Below the pieces are notes generated by a model. That model did not search any database. It was not told the origin of the DNA and saw only the letters and a program-made list of their open reading frames with translations. From the NCBI GenBank assembly GCA_947492905.1, contig CANLOL010000001.1, positions 1,466,578 to 1,530,577 on the forward strand: a DNA stretch of 64,000 nucleotides. Reading direction: 5' to 3'. Shown piece after piece: positions 34,304 through 43,638 of this stretch (positions are counted from its first letter, which is position 1; every line of letters begins with the position of its first letter). Origin of the DNA: an uncultured Sphingorhabdus sp. (GTDB lineage Bacteria; Pseudomonadota; Alphaproteobacteria; Sphingomonadales; Sphingomonadaceae). The position numbers and the translations under genes are program-made.

Positions 34304-35587
34304 ATGGTGGATCGGTTATCCCCATTGCCGCACGAAGATAATAATGGCAGCCCTTCAGAAGGGGAAGGTCAATCGAATGCGGCTTCACAGTCTTCGCAGC
34401 GCCCAAAGCGTGAAGACGCAAGGCATGGTAATCATGCAAAATCCAACAATCAAAATAAACCGGACAATCAAAATAATGATCGGTCACAGAATAAGCGGCA
34501 TTCTAAAAATAATATAGCGAAGCCGAATAAGCCTAATAAAGCGCGATTTTCTAAACCCAATAAAACTATATTTAACAAAGGTTCAAAATCATCGGCATCA
34601 ACGGCTGTAAATAAAAATGCATCTTATGCAGCTCTGGACCTTGGGACCAATAATTGCCGTTTGCTAATTGCTAAGCCTGATCGTGATGGTTTTAAGATTA
34701 TTGATGCTTTTTCCCGTGTGGTGCGCCTTGGTGAGGGACTAGCAAAATCAGGACGTATTAGCGATAAAGCTATGGATAGGGCCGTGGATGCTCTTGCTAT
34801 TTGTGCTCAAAAATTAAAACGTAGAAATGTTATTCTGTCGCGATCGGTAGCAACCGAGGCTTGCCGACAGGCCGTCAATGGTGTTGAATTTATAGAAAGA
34901 GTGCGCAAGGAAACTGGTATTGTTTTGGATATCATTCCGTCCGAGGAAGAGGCGCGCTTAGCTGTATTAGGCTGTCATGTATTATTGCCCAAAGGCAAGG
35001 GACCTGCATTGATTTTTGATATTGGTGGTGGGTCGACCGAATTAGTTTTAGTATCTACACATGATACTATTCCTGAAATTATTGAATGGGTTAGCATCCC
35101 TTGGGGCGTTGTCACATTGACAGAGAGTGAGACTATAAAAGAGGATAGTGAGCAAGCGCGCATTAAAGCCTATGATAATATGCGAAAACGGGTGAGAGAG
35201 AGTTTCAAAGATTTTGGCGATAGGCTTCCTCAGAGCGGAGACTTTCGTACATTAGGAACATCTGGCACAATAACTACGCTAGCCAGCGTCTATTTAGAAT
35301 TACCCTATTATAATAGAAATAAAGTAGATGGTATTCATGTGCCTGCTGATGCTATGCGCACAATAAGCCAGTCTTTGGCCGCTAAATCTCCTTATGAGAG
35401 AAGTTTGCTTCCTTGTATCGGAGAACAAAGGTCTGACCTTGTCGTGGCAGGTTGTGCGATTTTAGAGAGTATTTTGGATATCTGGCCCGCCGATAAATTG
35501 GGTGTGGCAGATCGCGGAATTAGAGAGGGTATTTTGCGCTCTTTGATGAATAATAATGGCCGCGTATCTTTGCGCACCGAACAATAG
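34304..35587 (+). CDS. Ppx/GppA-family phosphatase with disordered N-terminus
   Basis: A 427-residue protein. The first ~105 residues are polar and Asn/Lys/Ser-rich without structure. The ASKHA-fold Ppx/GppA domain then starts at YAALDLGTNNCRLLIA, with RVVRLGEGL, SRSVATEACR, SEEEARLAVLG, FDIGGGSTELVLV and GTSGTITTLA as phosphate and nucleotide loops. Enzymes of this type hydrolyse polyphosphate or pppGpp. The short, single-domain form here lacks the C-terminal HD domain of long Ppx proteins. It is followed 8 bp later by rlmE, with which it is probably an operon; both link to ribosome and stringent physiology. Confidence 0.9.
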   Translation: MVDRLSPLPHEDNNGSPSEGEGQSNAASQSSQRPKREDARHGNHAKSNNQNKPDNQNNDRSQNKRHSKNNIAKPNKPNKARFSKPNKTIFNKGSKSSASTAVNKNASYAALDLGTNNCRLLIAKPDRDGFKIIDAFSRVVRLGEGLAKSGRISDKAMDRAVDALAICAQKLKRRNVILSRSVATEACRQAVNGVEFIERVRKETGIVLDIIPSEEEARLAVLGCHVLLPKGKGPALIFDIGGGSTELVLVSTHDTIPEIIEWVSIPWGVVTLTESETIKEDSEQARIKAYDNMRKRVRESFKDFGDRLPQSGDFRTLGTSGTITTLASVYLELPYYNRNKVDGIHVPADAMRTISQSLAAKSPYERSLLPCIGEQRSDLVVAGCAILESILDIWPADKLGVADRGIREGILRSLMNNNGRVSLRTEQ

Positions 35588-35595
35588 GCATATTT

Positions 35596-36273
35596 ATGGC
35601 AAAACCAGCAGGCGGTGGCCGCTCAATTGGCGGCAAACAGCGCGTTAAAACAGCACGAAAAAGATCTGCTCAATCCACCAGATGGCTTGAGAGACAGTTG
35701 AATGATCCTTATGTTCGTATGGCAAAAGAGCAGGGCTATAGAAGCCGTGCAGCCTTTAAGTTGATCGAGTTGGATGAAAAATTCAATATATTAAAAGGCA
35801 AAAAAGCAGTTGTTGATTTGGGCTTAGCCCCTGGGGGATGGGCGCAATATATTAAACGCAAAAACCCCAATATGAATATTGTCGGTATTGATTTGCTGCC
35901 CGTTGATCCGATTGAAGGAGTTACTCTATTTGAAATGGATTTTATGGATGATGCTGCTCCAGATATTTTGATGCAAGCATTAGGGCAAGCTCCAGATTTG
36001 GTTATATCCGATATGGCCGCAAACACTGTGGGGCATAAACAAACGGACCATTTGCGCACTATGGGCTTAGTAGAAGCAGCAGCCCATTTCGCCATTGAAA
36101 ACCTATCGGAAGGGGGCGATTTTTTATGCAAAGTTTTTGCAGGGGGTACACACCGAGAATTGCTGACAATATTAAAGCAAAATTTCACCAGCGTAAAACA
36201 TGCAAAACCACCCTCTAGCCGCAAAGGGAGTGTAGAGGGGTTTGTCTTTGCTAAAGGGTTAAAGCCGCGCTAA
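35596..36273 (+). CDS. rlmE: 23S rRNA (U2552) 2'-O-methyltransferase RlmE
   Basis: A 225-residue FtsJ/RrmJ-type methyltransferase that acts on the ribosomal A loop in late 50S assembly. The SAM motif is VVDLGLAPGGWAQY (about residue 75), and the catalytic K-D-K-E set is visible as RSRAAFKLIE, LVISDMA, FLCKVFAGG and the C-terminal SRKGSVEGFVFAKG. A basic N-terminal extension of about 25 residues (GGGRSIGGKQRVKTARKR) is usual in alphaproteobacteria. It follows the Ppx/GppA gene by 8 bp and converges on the DsbA-like gene. Confidence 0.95.
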   Translation: MAKPAGGGRSIGGKQRVKTARKRSAQSTRWLERQLNDPYVRMAKEQGYRSRAAFKLIELDEKFNILKGKKAVVDLGLAPGGWAQYIKRKNPNMNIVGIDLLPVDPIEGVTLFEMDFMDDAAPDILMQALGQAPDLVISDMAANTVGHKQTDHLRTMGLVEAAAHFAIENLSEGGDFLCKVFAGGTHRELLTILKQNFTSVKHAKPPSSRKGSVEGFVFAKGLKPR

Positions 36274-36319
36274 AAATTGATAAGCTTGGGCCGCGATAAT
36301 GTATAATGATTTTTTGGTG

Positions 36320-37015
36320 TCAGAGATTTGCTCGTGCACGTGCGACCGCTTCTTTGAGCGCATCATAGCCTACGGCGCCTTCTAATATTTCATCGCCAAT
36401 GATAAAACTAGGCGTTCCAGAGAGGCCAATCTCTCTCATAATACCAAGATTTTGCTGTATTTCAGCTTCTATCTCACCGCTTTGAAGTTGCTGCTGTGCT
36501 TCTGCGATATTTAGCCCAGCATTTTTGGCAGCCGTGTTGATACTCACGTCATCGGTTTGACCTACCGCAAATAATGCGTTGTGAAATTCCCTAGATTTAC
36601 CTTGTTTCGCAGCCGCGAGCGACCATTGGGCTGCAGTTAAAGAGGATTCCGCCAACACGGGGGTTTCTTTATAGATCACCCGAATATTATCATCTTCATT
36701 AATTAATTTTTCCACATCGGCCAAGCTTCTGCGGCAAAAACCGCAATTATAATCTGACATTTCGACCAATGTGACATCACCATTGGGGTTGCCAGCATAT
36801 CCGCTGTAAAATGGCGTAGTTAGTGGCGTTCTGAAGTTTTCCAAGCGGCTAGCCATCTCTTGACGCTGTAAAACGGTTATGGCCTCTGTAATAATATCTG
36901 GGTTCTCAACGATTTGACTGCGAATGATGTCGTCACGTTTAACATAGATAGTTCCAATAGCAGCGATGCTGATGGCAGATAGCGTAAGAGCAACTGTAGA
37001 TATTATATTTTTCAT
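36320..37015 (-). CDS. DsbA-family thiol:disulfide oxidoreductase
   Basis: A 231-residue exported thioredoxin-fold protein. An N-terminal signal or anchor (residues 5-24) precedes a short helical region (about 30-65) and the DsbA domain with active site CGFC in MSDYNCGFCRR, and the cis-Pro loop GTPSFIIGD. The C-terminal ~60 residues (ALKEAVARARANL) match the Com1/DsbA-like, BdbD-type group, which oxidises or isomerises disulfides in the periplasm. The gene lies 81 bp after the M48 metalloprotease gene on the same strand, a common pairing in alphaproteobacteria. Confidence 0.92.
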   Translation of the reverse strand: MKNIISTVALTLSAISIAAIGTIYVKRDDIIRSQIVENPDIITEAITVLQRQEMASRLENFRTPLTTPFYSGYAGNPNGDVTLVEMSDYNCGFCRRSLADVEKLINEDDNIRVIYKETPVLAESSLTAAQWSLAAAKQGKSREFHNALFAVGQTDDVSINTAAKNAGLNIAEAQQQLQSGEIEAEIQQNLGIMREIGLSGTPSFIIGDEILEGAVGYDALKEAVARARANL

Positions 37016-37096
37016 AAGAGTTAGAGACTTTCTTATATGCTACTCAGGCTTATATTCTATTCAGGATCATATGATATTCAGAATATCTAAATAGCA

Positions 37097-38527
37097 TTAA
37101 AATCGAGAGGAATTGGATAGTGATTTTTCTATCGTAAAGCCACTCTGGATTTTCTTTTTCTTCTTTTTGCCATTGCGTCTCTCTAGTTCAGCAGCAGCTG
37201 CATATTCAACATCCTGAGCGCGCAGCCAATCGGCGCTATATTCATCTAATCCGGCTTGCGCTCTTTTTGCTGGCAGCACGGCCAATTGCGGTTGACCGAT
37301 CATCAAATATCGCTCTGCACTTGCCAGAGATGCGCGGGCAAAATCTCCTTGTTGCTGATAAACAACGCCCAATTGATACCAAGCAAATGGATTGCGATTA
37401 TCTTTTGAAACTGAAACACGCAGGACTTCTGTTGCCTCTTCAAGATGCTTTGGGTCTTCTGTTGCGATAAGAGCATGACCAAAAACAGCTGCAATAAGCG
37501 GATGATGCCCCGATAATTCTGTGGCCTTGCGCAATGTAGCTAGAGCCTCTTGGGGACGGCCAGATTCAAGCAATATTTGGCCTTGCAACTCTAGGAAATA
37601 AGGGTCCGTTGGACGCAAGTTTACTAGGCCTTCTGCTTCGGCAATGGCTTTTGCTGGATAGGCTGATTTATGCCATGCATAGGCTCGGGCATAGCGGGCT
37701 GGTATAGATTTATCTTCTTCGGGAAAGTTGCGCAATGTTTGGTCAGGATCGGTAATAAAGCCAGATAATTTGGCTTGTATTCTGCGAAACTTATTTTCCC
37801 ATTCTTCGTTTAATGGCTTATCCCATGCTGGATCCGCAATATAACCGCTTTGCAATGTCGCAATACGATCGCCAGAAAGAGGGTGGGTGCGGTTAAAGCT
37901 ATTATTTTGCGGGATACCGCGGCGCAGTTCAAAGCCTTGCAGTTTTTTGAAAAAAGCAATCGACCCTTTGCCAGATATGCCAGCTTCGGATAGATAGGCT
38001 GCGCCCGATGCATCGGCGACGCTTTCTTGGACACGGTTATAAGATAATAAATTTCCTAGAGCTAATTGCTGACCAGCCCCCAATATTCCAATGCCAGCTT
38101 CGCCGGCTCCCGCAGCAATGGCCGCGGCTGCTAATATCAAACTGCCAATTGATAATTTGCTCGATGCTGATGCACCATCAGAAAAACGAATAACATGGCC
38201 GCCAACAATATGACCCAATTCATGCGCTATCACGCCCTGAACTTCATTCGCGCTATCGGCGACATCAATCAAACCGCTGTGCAGATATACAATTTGCCCA
38301 CGCGAGACAAAAGCATTGATTGAGGGATCGTTGATAATAACAACATCAACATTATTGGGATCAAGATCGGCAGCTAATATTAGGGGTTCAGAGATTTCTT
38401 TTAAGAATGCTTCGGTTTCTGCATCGCGCAAAATAGATTGGGCCATGGCGGGTTGAAGTGCAAATAAGCTAGCCATTATAATGAAAGAAAGGCTCTTAAT
38501 TATATTCTTCATCAAAATATTGGGCAT
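37097..38527 (-). CDS. Periplasmic M48 metalloprotease with TPR repeats (BepA-like)
   Basis: A 476-residue protein with a signal peptide ending AMAQ, an M48 zinc-protease domain (HELGHIVGGH at about residue 102, third ligand in ESVADASGAAY) and a TPR-rich C-terminal half (about residues 290-445). This is the layout of BepA/YfgC, which assists or degrades outer-membrane proteins such as LptD. A Lys run near the C-terminus (GKKKKKKIQ) is odd. Start 38527 has GAGGA 4 bases upstream; ATG 38512 (MKNIIKS) is an alternative. The DsbA-like gene lies next in the same direction, consistent with envelope folding control. Confidence 0.9.
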   Translation of the reverse strand: MPNILMKNIIKSLSFIIMASLFALQPAMAQSILRDAETEAFLKEISEPLILAADLDPNNVDVVIINDPSINAFVSRGQIVYLHSGLIDVADSANEVQGVIAHELGHIVGGHVIRFSDGASASSKLSIGSLILAAAAIAAGAGEAGIGILGAGQQLALGNLLSYNRVQESVADASGAAYLSEAGISGKGSIAFFKKLQGFELRRGIPQNNSFNRTHPLSGDRIATLQSGYIADPAWDKPLNEEWENKFRRIQAKLSGFITDPDQTLRNFPEEDKSIPARYARAYAWHKSAYPAKAIAEAEGLVNLRPTDPYFLELQGQILLESGRPQEALATLRKATELSGHHPLIAAVFGHALIATEDPKHLEEATEVLRVSVSKDNRNPFAWYQLGVVYQQQGDFARASLASAERYLMIGQPQLAVLPAKRAQAGLDEYSADWLRAQDVEYAAAAELERRNGKKKKKKIQSGFTIEKSLSNSSRF

Positions 38528-38681
38528 CCAATCCTCACTCTCTAAACACTCTACACTATCTGCGCACTATATATGCCATATAATATTGATTTCGTATATC
38601 TCTATATATGGTTACAATTTTTATAGGCTTTAAGAAATTTGTATGAGGCGTTCAATCTGAACAGATTATGAAGTAGAAATA

Positions 38682-38718
38682 ATAATGCCGCCAATGGGCT
38701 AATCATCAGCGGCATTAT
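38682..38718 (-). terminator. Terminator hairpin of the rne gene
   Basis: ATAATGCCGC (38682-38691) and GCGGCATTAT (38709-38718) form a perfect 10-bp stem with a 17-base loop, 20 bp after the rne stop. On the minus strand the sequence beyond is T-rich but not a pure run. Confidence 0.65.
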
Positions 38719-38737
38719 GAAATGATTTAAGGATTAA

Positions 38738-41614
38738 TTATCCAAAAGTGCGTTGCCACCAACCTTTGCGCGGGCTGCTCTCACTATCGGACGAATCTTT
38801 TTCATCCTTAGTTTCAGCAGCTTTAGGCTTAGTTTCTTTATCCTTAGTTTCTTTAGCCTTAGTTTCTTTAGGTGTAGTTTCTTTGGGTACAGCCTTTTTA
38901 GGAGCAGCTTTCGTCGCCTTTTTAGGCTTCTCTGCTGCATCTTCGGTTTTCTTAGTGCGCCGTCTCGGTTTCTTGACCTCTTCTTTTTCGCCATCATCAA
39001 CAGCAGTTTTAGCCGCTACTTTGCGTCTGGTTTTAGGGGCTGCTTTTTTATCATCCGCTGGCCCAGCATCTAGAGTAGCATCTGAAGCAGTGTCAGCAGT
39101 TTCTTGCCCAGCAGTTGCTTCCGCTTTCACCACTTTTTTACGAGGAGCACGTTTGCGCTTAGGTTTTTCATCACCGGCAGCCTCTGTTTTAACAGCCTCT
39201 TCCGGCGAGGCATCTGCATCACTATTTTGCGCAGCACTCTTATCTTCGCTGGTTTTTTTGCTGCGTGTACGACGTTTTGGCTTCTCTGTCTCAGAAGGTG
39301 ACTTTTCATCGCTCTCTAGCTGAGTAGAGCTATCTTCCGTCTTATTATCATTTTGCTCCTGCTTCTCTTCTTGAGTATGAGGCGCATTATTACGTCCGCG
39401 TCCACCACGGCGGCCTCTGCGGCGACGATTGCGGCCTTCTTCTTGAGCCTCATCTGTGGTTTCAACATCGTTATTGCTCTCAGCATCATCGGTAATTGGG
39501 ATGATACGAGCAGCTTTCATTGGTTTTGGCCCAGAGGATGACACAGTCATTTTTGCGCCTTCGACTTCGCCATTGGGCTTTATAGAAACGCGCACATGAT
39601 AACGTGCTTCAATATCGGCCAATTCAGCGCGCTTATTATTTAGCACATATATGGTTGCTTCTTCGCTAGCCGCCAATTCAATATTGCTGCCTTTTCCGCG
39701 TGCGGCTTCATCTTCTATCATGCGCAATGCCGATAGAGCAGATGATGATGATGTGCGCACAAGGCCAGTGCCCTCGCAATGCGGACACTCGCGCGTTGAT
39801 GCTTCTAAAACACCAGTGCGCAAACGTTGGCGGCTCATTTCCATAAGGCCAAAGCTAGAGATACGGCCCACTTGGATGCGCGCACGATCATTGCGCAATG
39901 CATCTTTCATAGCACGCTCAACTTTACGGATATTGCTATGATGGTCCATGTCGATAAAATCGATAACCACTAGGCCCGCCATATCACGCAATCTTAATTG
40001 CCGCGCAATTTCACGCGCAGCTTCTAAATTGGTGTTAACCGCAGTCGCCTCGATGCCATGTTCTTTGGTGGATCGACCAGAGTTAATATCAATAGAGACA
40101 AGCGCCTCTGTTGGGTTGATGACTATATATCCGCCAGATTTAAGCTGAACGATAGGATGATACATAGCGTTTAATTGATCTTCGACACCATAGCGTTGGA
40201 ACAATGGAACGGAATCTGTATATTGTTTAAGCTTTTTAACATGGCTTGGCGTCAAAAGCTTCATGAAGTCCTTAGCGGCTTTGAAACCCTCTTCGCCTTC
40301 GATATTCACTTCGCTAATGTCACGATTATAAATATCACGTATGGCCCGTTTAATAAGGTCGCTATCGCTATGCACCAGCATAGGGGCCGCGCCCGTTAAT
40401 GTGCGTTCACGGATTTTGTCCCATAATCGCGCTAGATAATCAAAGTCGCGTCTTATTTCGACTTTGGTTTTAGAAAGACCTGCTGTGCGAATGATACAGC
40501 CCATTGAAACGGGCAGGTTCATATCAGCAACGATAGATTTAAGGCGCTTGCGATCAGTGCCGCTGTTAATTTTACGGCTGATACCGCCACCATGGCTGGT
40601 GTTGGGCATTAAAACGCAATAACGACCCGCGAGGGATAAATAGCTAGTGAGAGCAGCGCCTTTATTGCCGCGTTCTTCTTTGACCACTTGGACCAATAAT
40701 ACTTGGCGGCGGTGAATAACGTCTTGGATTTTGTAGCGGCGTCGCAGAGCAATTCTCTTTGCGCGAACTTCATCGCTGGGGCGGCGCCCTCTTTGTTGGC
40801 GATTGCCGCGCGTATTTTTCTTATCGTTGCGGCCTCTGTTACCACGGCGACGGCGATTGCGAGGCTTATCATCATCATTACCATCAGTGGAAGCGCTATC
40901 ATCACCATCATCAGTGTTGCTAAAATCTTCATCATCGGTAACAATATTTTCACTGTCATCAACGATCATGGATTTTGTTTTGGTGGTGCGTCTTCTGCGC
41001 GGTTTTTTTGGCTTTTCTTCTTCTTCAGCATCATCAGACGCTTTTGCTGCTTCGTCTGATGACTCAGAATCTGCGGATGCTTCGGCTTCTTCGTTCTCTT
41101 TGGGTGCTGCTTTTTTGCGTCTCGCTCTGGTGCGTTTGGGCTTGGGTGCTTCTTCTATTTCTTCCTGAGCGCTCTCATTAGCATCGTCATCCGCAGCTTC
41201 GAAAGTTTCTACAGCATCATCATTGGCATCATCGCTACTATCATCGTCATCGCTAGGAGTATCTTCTTGAGCGGCAAGCTCATCTTCCGCTTCTTCTTTC
41301 TCGCGCAATTCTGCTTCTTCAGCAGCGGCTGCTGCTTCTTCGGCTAGCAATTGCTCACGATCTTCTTTTGGAATTTGATAATAATCGGGATGGATTTCAG
41401 AAAAAGCCAAAAAGCCTTGGCGATTGCCACCATAATCTACAAATGCAGCTTGCAACGAGGGTTCAACCCGCGTCACTTTTGCTAAATATATATTACCTTT
41501 TATCTGTTTATGTTCTGCTGATTCAAAGTCCAGCTCTTCTATTTTATTCCCTGATACAACTGCGACACGGGTCTCTTCCTTGTGCCGCGCGTCTATTAAC
41601 ATGCGCGTTGTCAT
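38738..41614 (-). CDS. rne: Ribonuclease E/G family protein (RNase E)
   Basis: A 958-residue endoribonuclease that starts mRNA decay and processes rRNA and tRNA. The S1 domain starts at residues 1-90 but is interrupted by a low-complexity acidic and Lys/Arg-rich insertion (about 95-290), then resumes (KRIALRRRYKIQDVIHRRQ...). The catalytic core includes DPLVVDFIDM-like LVVIDFIDMDHHSN and the zinc-link CPHCEGTG. From about residue 690 on the protein is disordered, with Arg-rich and Lys/Thr/Glu-rich repeats, where degradosome partners and RNA bind. Insertion and tail are typical of alphaproteobacterial RNase E. The start has the family MTTRMLIDARHKEETRVA. Confidence 0.95.
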   Translation of the reverse strand: MTTRMLIDARHKEETRVAVVSGNKIEELDFESAEHKQIKGNIYLAKVTRVEPSLQAAFVDYGGNRQGFLAFSEIHPDYYQIPKEDREQLLAEEAAAAAEEAELREKEEAEDELAAQEDTPSDDDDSSDDANDDAVETFEAADDDANESAQEEIEEAPKPKRTRARRKKAAPKENEEAEASADSESSDEAAKASDDAEEEEKPKKPRRRRTTKTKSMIVDDSENIVTDDEDFSNTDDGDDSASTDGNDDDKPRNRRRRGNRGRNDKKNTRGNRQQRGRRPSDEVRAKRIALRRRYKIQDVIHRRQVLLVQVVKEERGNKGAALTSYLSLAGRYCVLMPNTSHGGGISRKINSGTDRKRLKSIVADMNLPVSMGCIIRTAGLSKTKVEIRRDFDYLARLWDKIRERTLTGAAPMLVHSDSDLIKRAIRDIYNRDISEVNIEGEEGFKAAKDFMKLLTPSHVKKLKQYTDSVPLFQRYGVEDQLNAMYHPIVQLKSGGYIVINPTEALVSIDINSGRSTKEHGIEATAVNTNLEAAREIARQLRLRDMAGLVVIDFIDMDHHSNIRKVERAMKDALRNDRARIQVGRISSFGLMEMSRQRLRTGVLEASTRECPHCEGTGLVRTSSSSALSALRMIEDEAARGKGSNIELAASEEATIYVLNNKRAELADIEARYHVRVSIKPNGEVEGAKMTVSSSGPKPMKAARIIPITDDAESNNDVETTDEAQEEGRNRRRRGRRGGRGRNNAPHTQEEKQEQNDNKTEDSSTQLESDEKSPSETEKPKRRTRSKKTSEDKSAAQNSDADASPEEAVKTEAAGDEKPKRKRAPRKKVVKAEATAGQETADTASDATLDAGPADDKKAAPKTRRKVAAKTAVDDGEKEEVKKPRRRTKKTEDAAEKPKKATKAAPKKAVPKETTPKETKAKETKDKETKPKAAETKDEKDSSDSESSPRKGWWQRTFG
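38819..38890. repeat. 15-bp coding repeats in the rne tail
   Basis: Four to five copies of a unit coding [PAD]KET[KT] (minus strand) follow each other near the C-terminus of RNase E. They form a basic, disordered, Thr-rich linker and are a likely site of copy-number change. Confidence 0.7.
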
Positions 41615-42218
41615 TCATTATACTCCGTATAGGATGCAGAAGAGTCGTTGAAAGCTCTGCTTTGCATCCAATATTGTTAAGGCTCGGCGATTTCGAAATC
41701 ATTTGTATGACCGACCGAGCGTGTTTTTGAAAATTTCGTTTTGAAAATATGTCATCTATATGGGCATGATACGCACCGAATGTGCGATTAATAAATCTTC
41801 TTGATGAACTTAGTACAGCTGTCCCTGCGGATAATATGTCTTGGAGATACACACTCTCATCAAGAATATTTCGCAAGGAAATGTTATGCCACATACAGCG
41901 TCAACCTGTTAAAAAAGGATGTTTCTCATCCTGTCATTGAAATGACAATCACTATTGCCATTAATCACTGCCTAGCACTGCATGATTATATGGGCAAGGG
42001 TTGTAAAAAATAATTGTTAGAAAGGCATTTGATTGAATCTTAAAGCATAAAAACCCAATATTTTAGATAAAAATGCTGTTTTCCAAAATAATCTTATTTT
42101 CTCTCTCCAGCTTTTCTGGAGATTTTTATCACTAATGCTCTGTTAACCTTGTCCTGACACTCTGTTTTACCAATTCATCCTTAATAAGAATTTCATCATA
42201 ACAAAAAGTGAGTGTTTG
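41615..42218. other. Long divergent intergenic region between rne and the amidase gene
   Basis: About 600 bases contain no convincing gene; the short open frames there lack ribosome sites and coding character. The half next to rne may be a long 5' untranslated region, as known for RNase E genes in other bacteria (autoregulation). A small hairpin, TGTCATTG/AATGACA, is at about 41932-41947. No promoter can be assigned with confidence. Confidence 0.5.
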
Positions 42219-43475
42219 ATGTTAATTTTCTTCTGGACTAATTTACGGCTTTGTGGACATAAGATGAGCATGTTTGCTCTATTGTTATCGGCTTCATTAT
42301 CAATGACTGCTCCTGCTCAGGCCGCTTCAGTGAAGCATGTTTCAGCTAGCAATGGCATTGTGACAATTACATTTGATGATATTGTGCACAAGGCTTCTGT
42401 ATTTTCTTTGGCAGGGCCCAATCGCATCGCGCTAGACGTAGAGGGCATAGATAGCCTTGGTTCTGCAAATAGAAATACCGTCCCAGATGACCTTTCCATA
42501 CGAAGCGTTCGCCTTGGACAATATAATAGCTCAACCGCACGCTTAGTATTTGATTTGGATCGTCCCGCTATTGTTACGGGCGGAAAATTTAGCAGCGATG
42601 GCAAGCAATTGCGAATTAATGTCCGCAGTGCAGCTAATGGAGAATTTGCTTCAACATTAGGAAAAGGGCGCAAAATATTCTTGCCACCAGCTAATTTTCG
42701 TTCTGCGCCACCGAAAAAAGATTATGCCGCCCGCGCAAGAATTAATAAGAATAGCTCTAAAGGTCCAAAGATTTATGGTCCGAAGGATAGCAGCCTTCCT
42801 CTGGTTGTAATTGATGCAGGACATGGTGGCCATGATCCTGGTGCAATCTCTCCGCATGGCGGCATTAGGGAAAAAAATGTCACATTAGCAATTGCCAAAA
42901 AAATAAGAGATAGATTGGCATCTACTGGCCGTATCAGAGTAGCACTTACGCGTGAAAATGATAAGTTTCTGGTACTCCAAGATAGATTTGGCATCGCTCG
43001 TAAAATGAAGGCTGACTTATTTATCTCAATTCATGCTGATGCTGCGGGCAGCCATGCTGCTAATGGAGCGACGGTTTACACATTATCTGAAGTTGCATCT
43101 GATAGAGAAGCGCAAAAATTAGCATCGCGCGAGAATAAGGCTGATATCATTAATGGTATTAACCTTGGCGGGGCCGATGACAATGTATCTTCTATATTGA
43201 TCGATTTAACGCAGCGCGAGACTATGAATGTGTCTGCTGATTTTGCGAAAATATTATTACGCGAAGCCAAGCCGAACATGCGCTTACGTTCTAATTCTCA
43301 TCGCTTTGCATCATTTGTGGTTTTAAAAGCACCTGATACGCCTTCAATATTGTTTGAAACTGGATATTTAACAAATAAACAAGATGTTGAATTTCTATCT
43401 ACTGCAACGGGGCAAAGTAAAATTGCGGACAGCGTTACAAAAGCTATACAAGCCCATTTTTCCAGAAGGCGCTAA
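42219..43475 (+). CDS. amiC: N-acetylmuramoyl-L-alanine amidase (AmiC type)
   Basis: A 418-residue periplasmic enzyme that removes stem peptides from peptidoglycan during cell separation. After a signal peptide (ends AQAAS) comes an AMIN domain (about residues 35-140, RSVRLGQYNSSTARLVFDLD), a linker, and an Amidase_3 domain with zinc ligands in VVIDAGHGGHDPGA, GIREKNVTL, FISIHADA and SILFETGYLTN. The last Glu is catalytic. I start at ATG 42219; a Met at residue 16 could be the true start as its leader is more typical. The next gene is PBP1A, so the pair links amidase and glycan synthesis. Confidence 0.93.
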   Translation: MLIFFWTNLRLCGHKMSMFALLLSASLSMTAPAQAASVKHVSASNGIVTITFDDIVHKASVFSLAGPNRIALDVEGIDSLGSANRNTVPDDLSIRSVRLGQYNSSTARLVFDLDRPAIVTGGKFSSDGKQLRINVRSAANGEFASTLGKGRKIFLPPANFRSAPPKKDYAARARINKNSSKGPKIYGPKDSSLPLVVIDAGHGGHDPGAISPHGGIREKNVTLAIAKKIRDRLASTGRIRVALTRENDKFLVLQDRFGIARKMKADLFISIHADAAGSHAANGATVYTLSEVASDREAQKLASRENKADIINGINLGGADDNVSSILIDLTQRETMNVSADFAKILLREAKPNMRLRSNSHRFASFVVLKAPDTPSILFETGYLTNKQDVEFLSTATGQSKIADSVTKAIQAHFSRRR

Positions 43476-43638
43476 CAGATACCACTATAAAATAGCGCTG
43501 TTATTGTGCCGCTATTAAATTAATAATTACAGCCCTATTGTTGCAAATGTGTAGCAATGGGGCTTAATTTTTCAATATTATACGCTTATCACGCAACAAG
43601 AGCTAGACCTGCTTTCTAAAAATGCTAGAGAAGCATAT

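Noticed and set aside
38748-39323. Long plus-strand frame in the rne tail
   Set aside because: An artefact of the repetitive, codon-biased Lys/Ala-rich rne sequence; its Leu/Ser/Phe protein has no ribosome site.
41801-42013. 70-codon frame between rne and the amidase gene
   Set aside because: No ribosome site, no recognisable features, and it overlaps an equally unlikely frame on the other strand.
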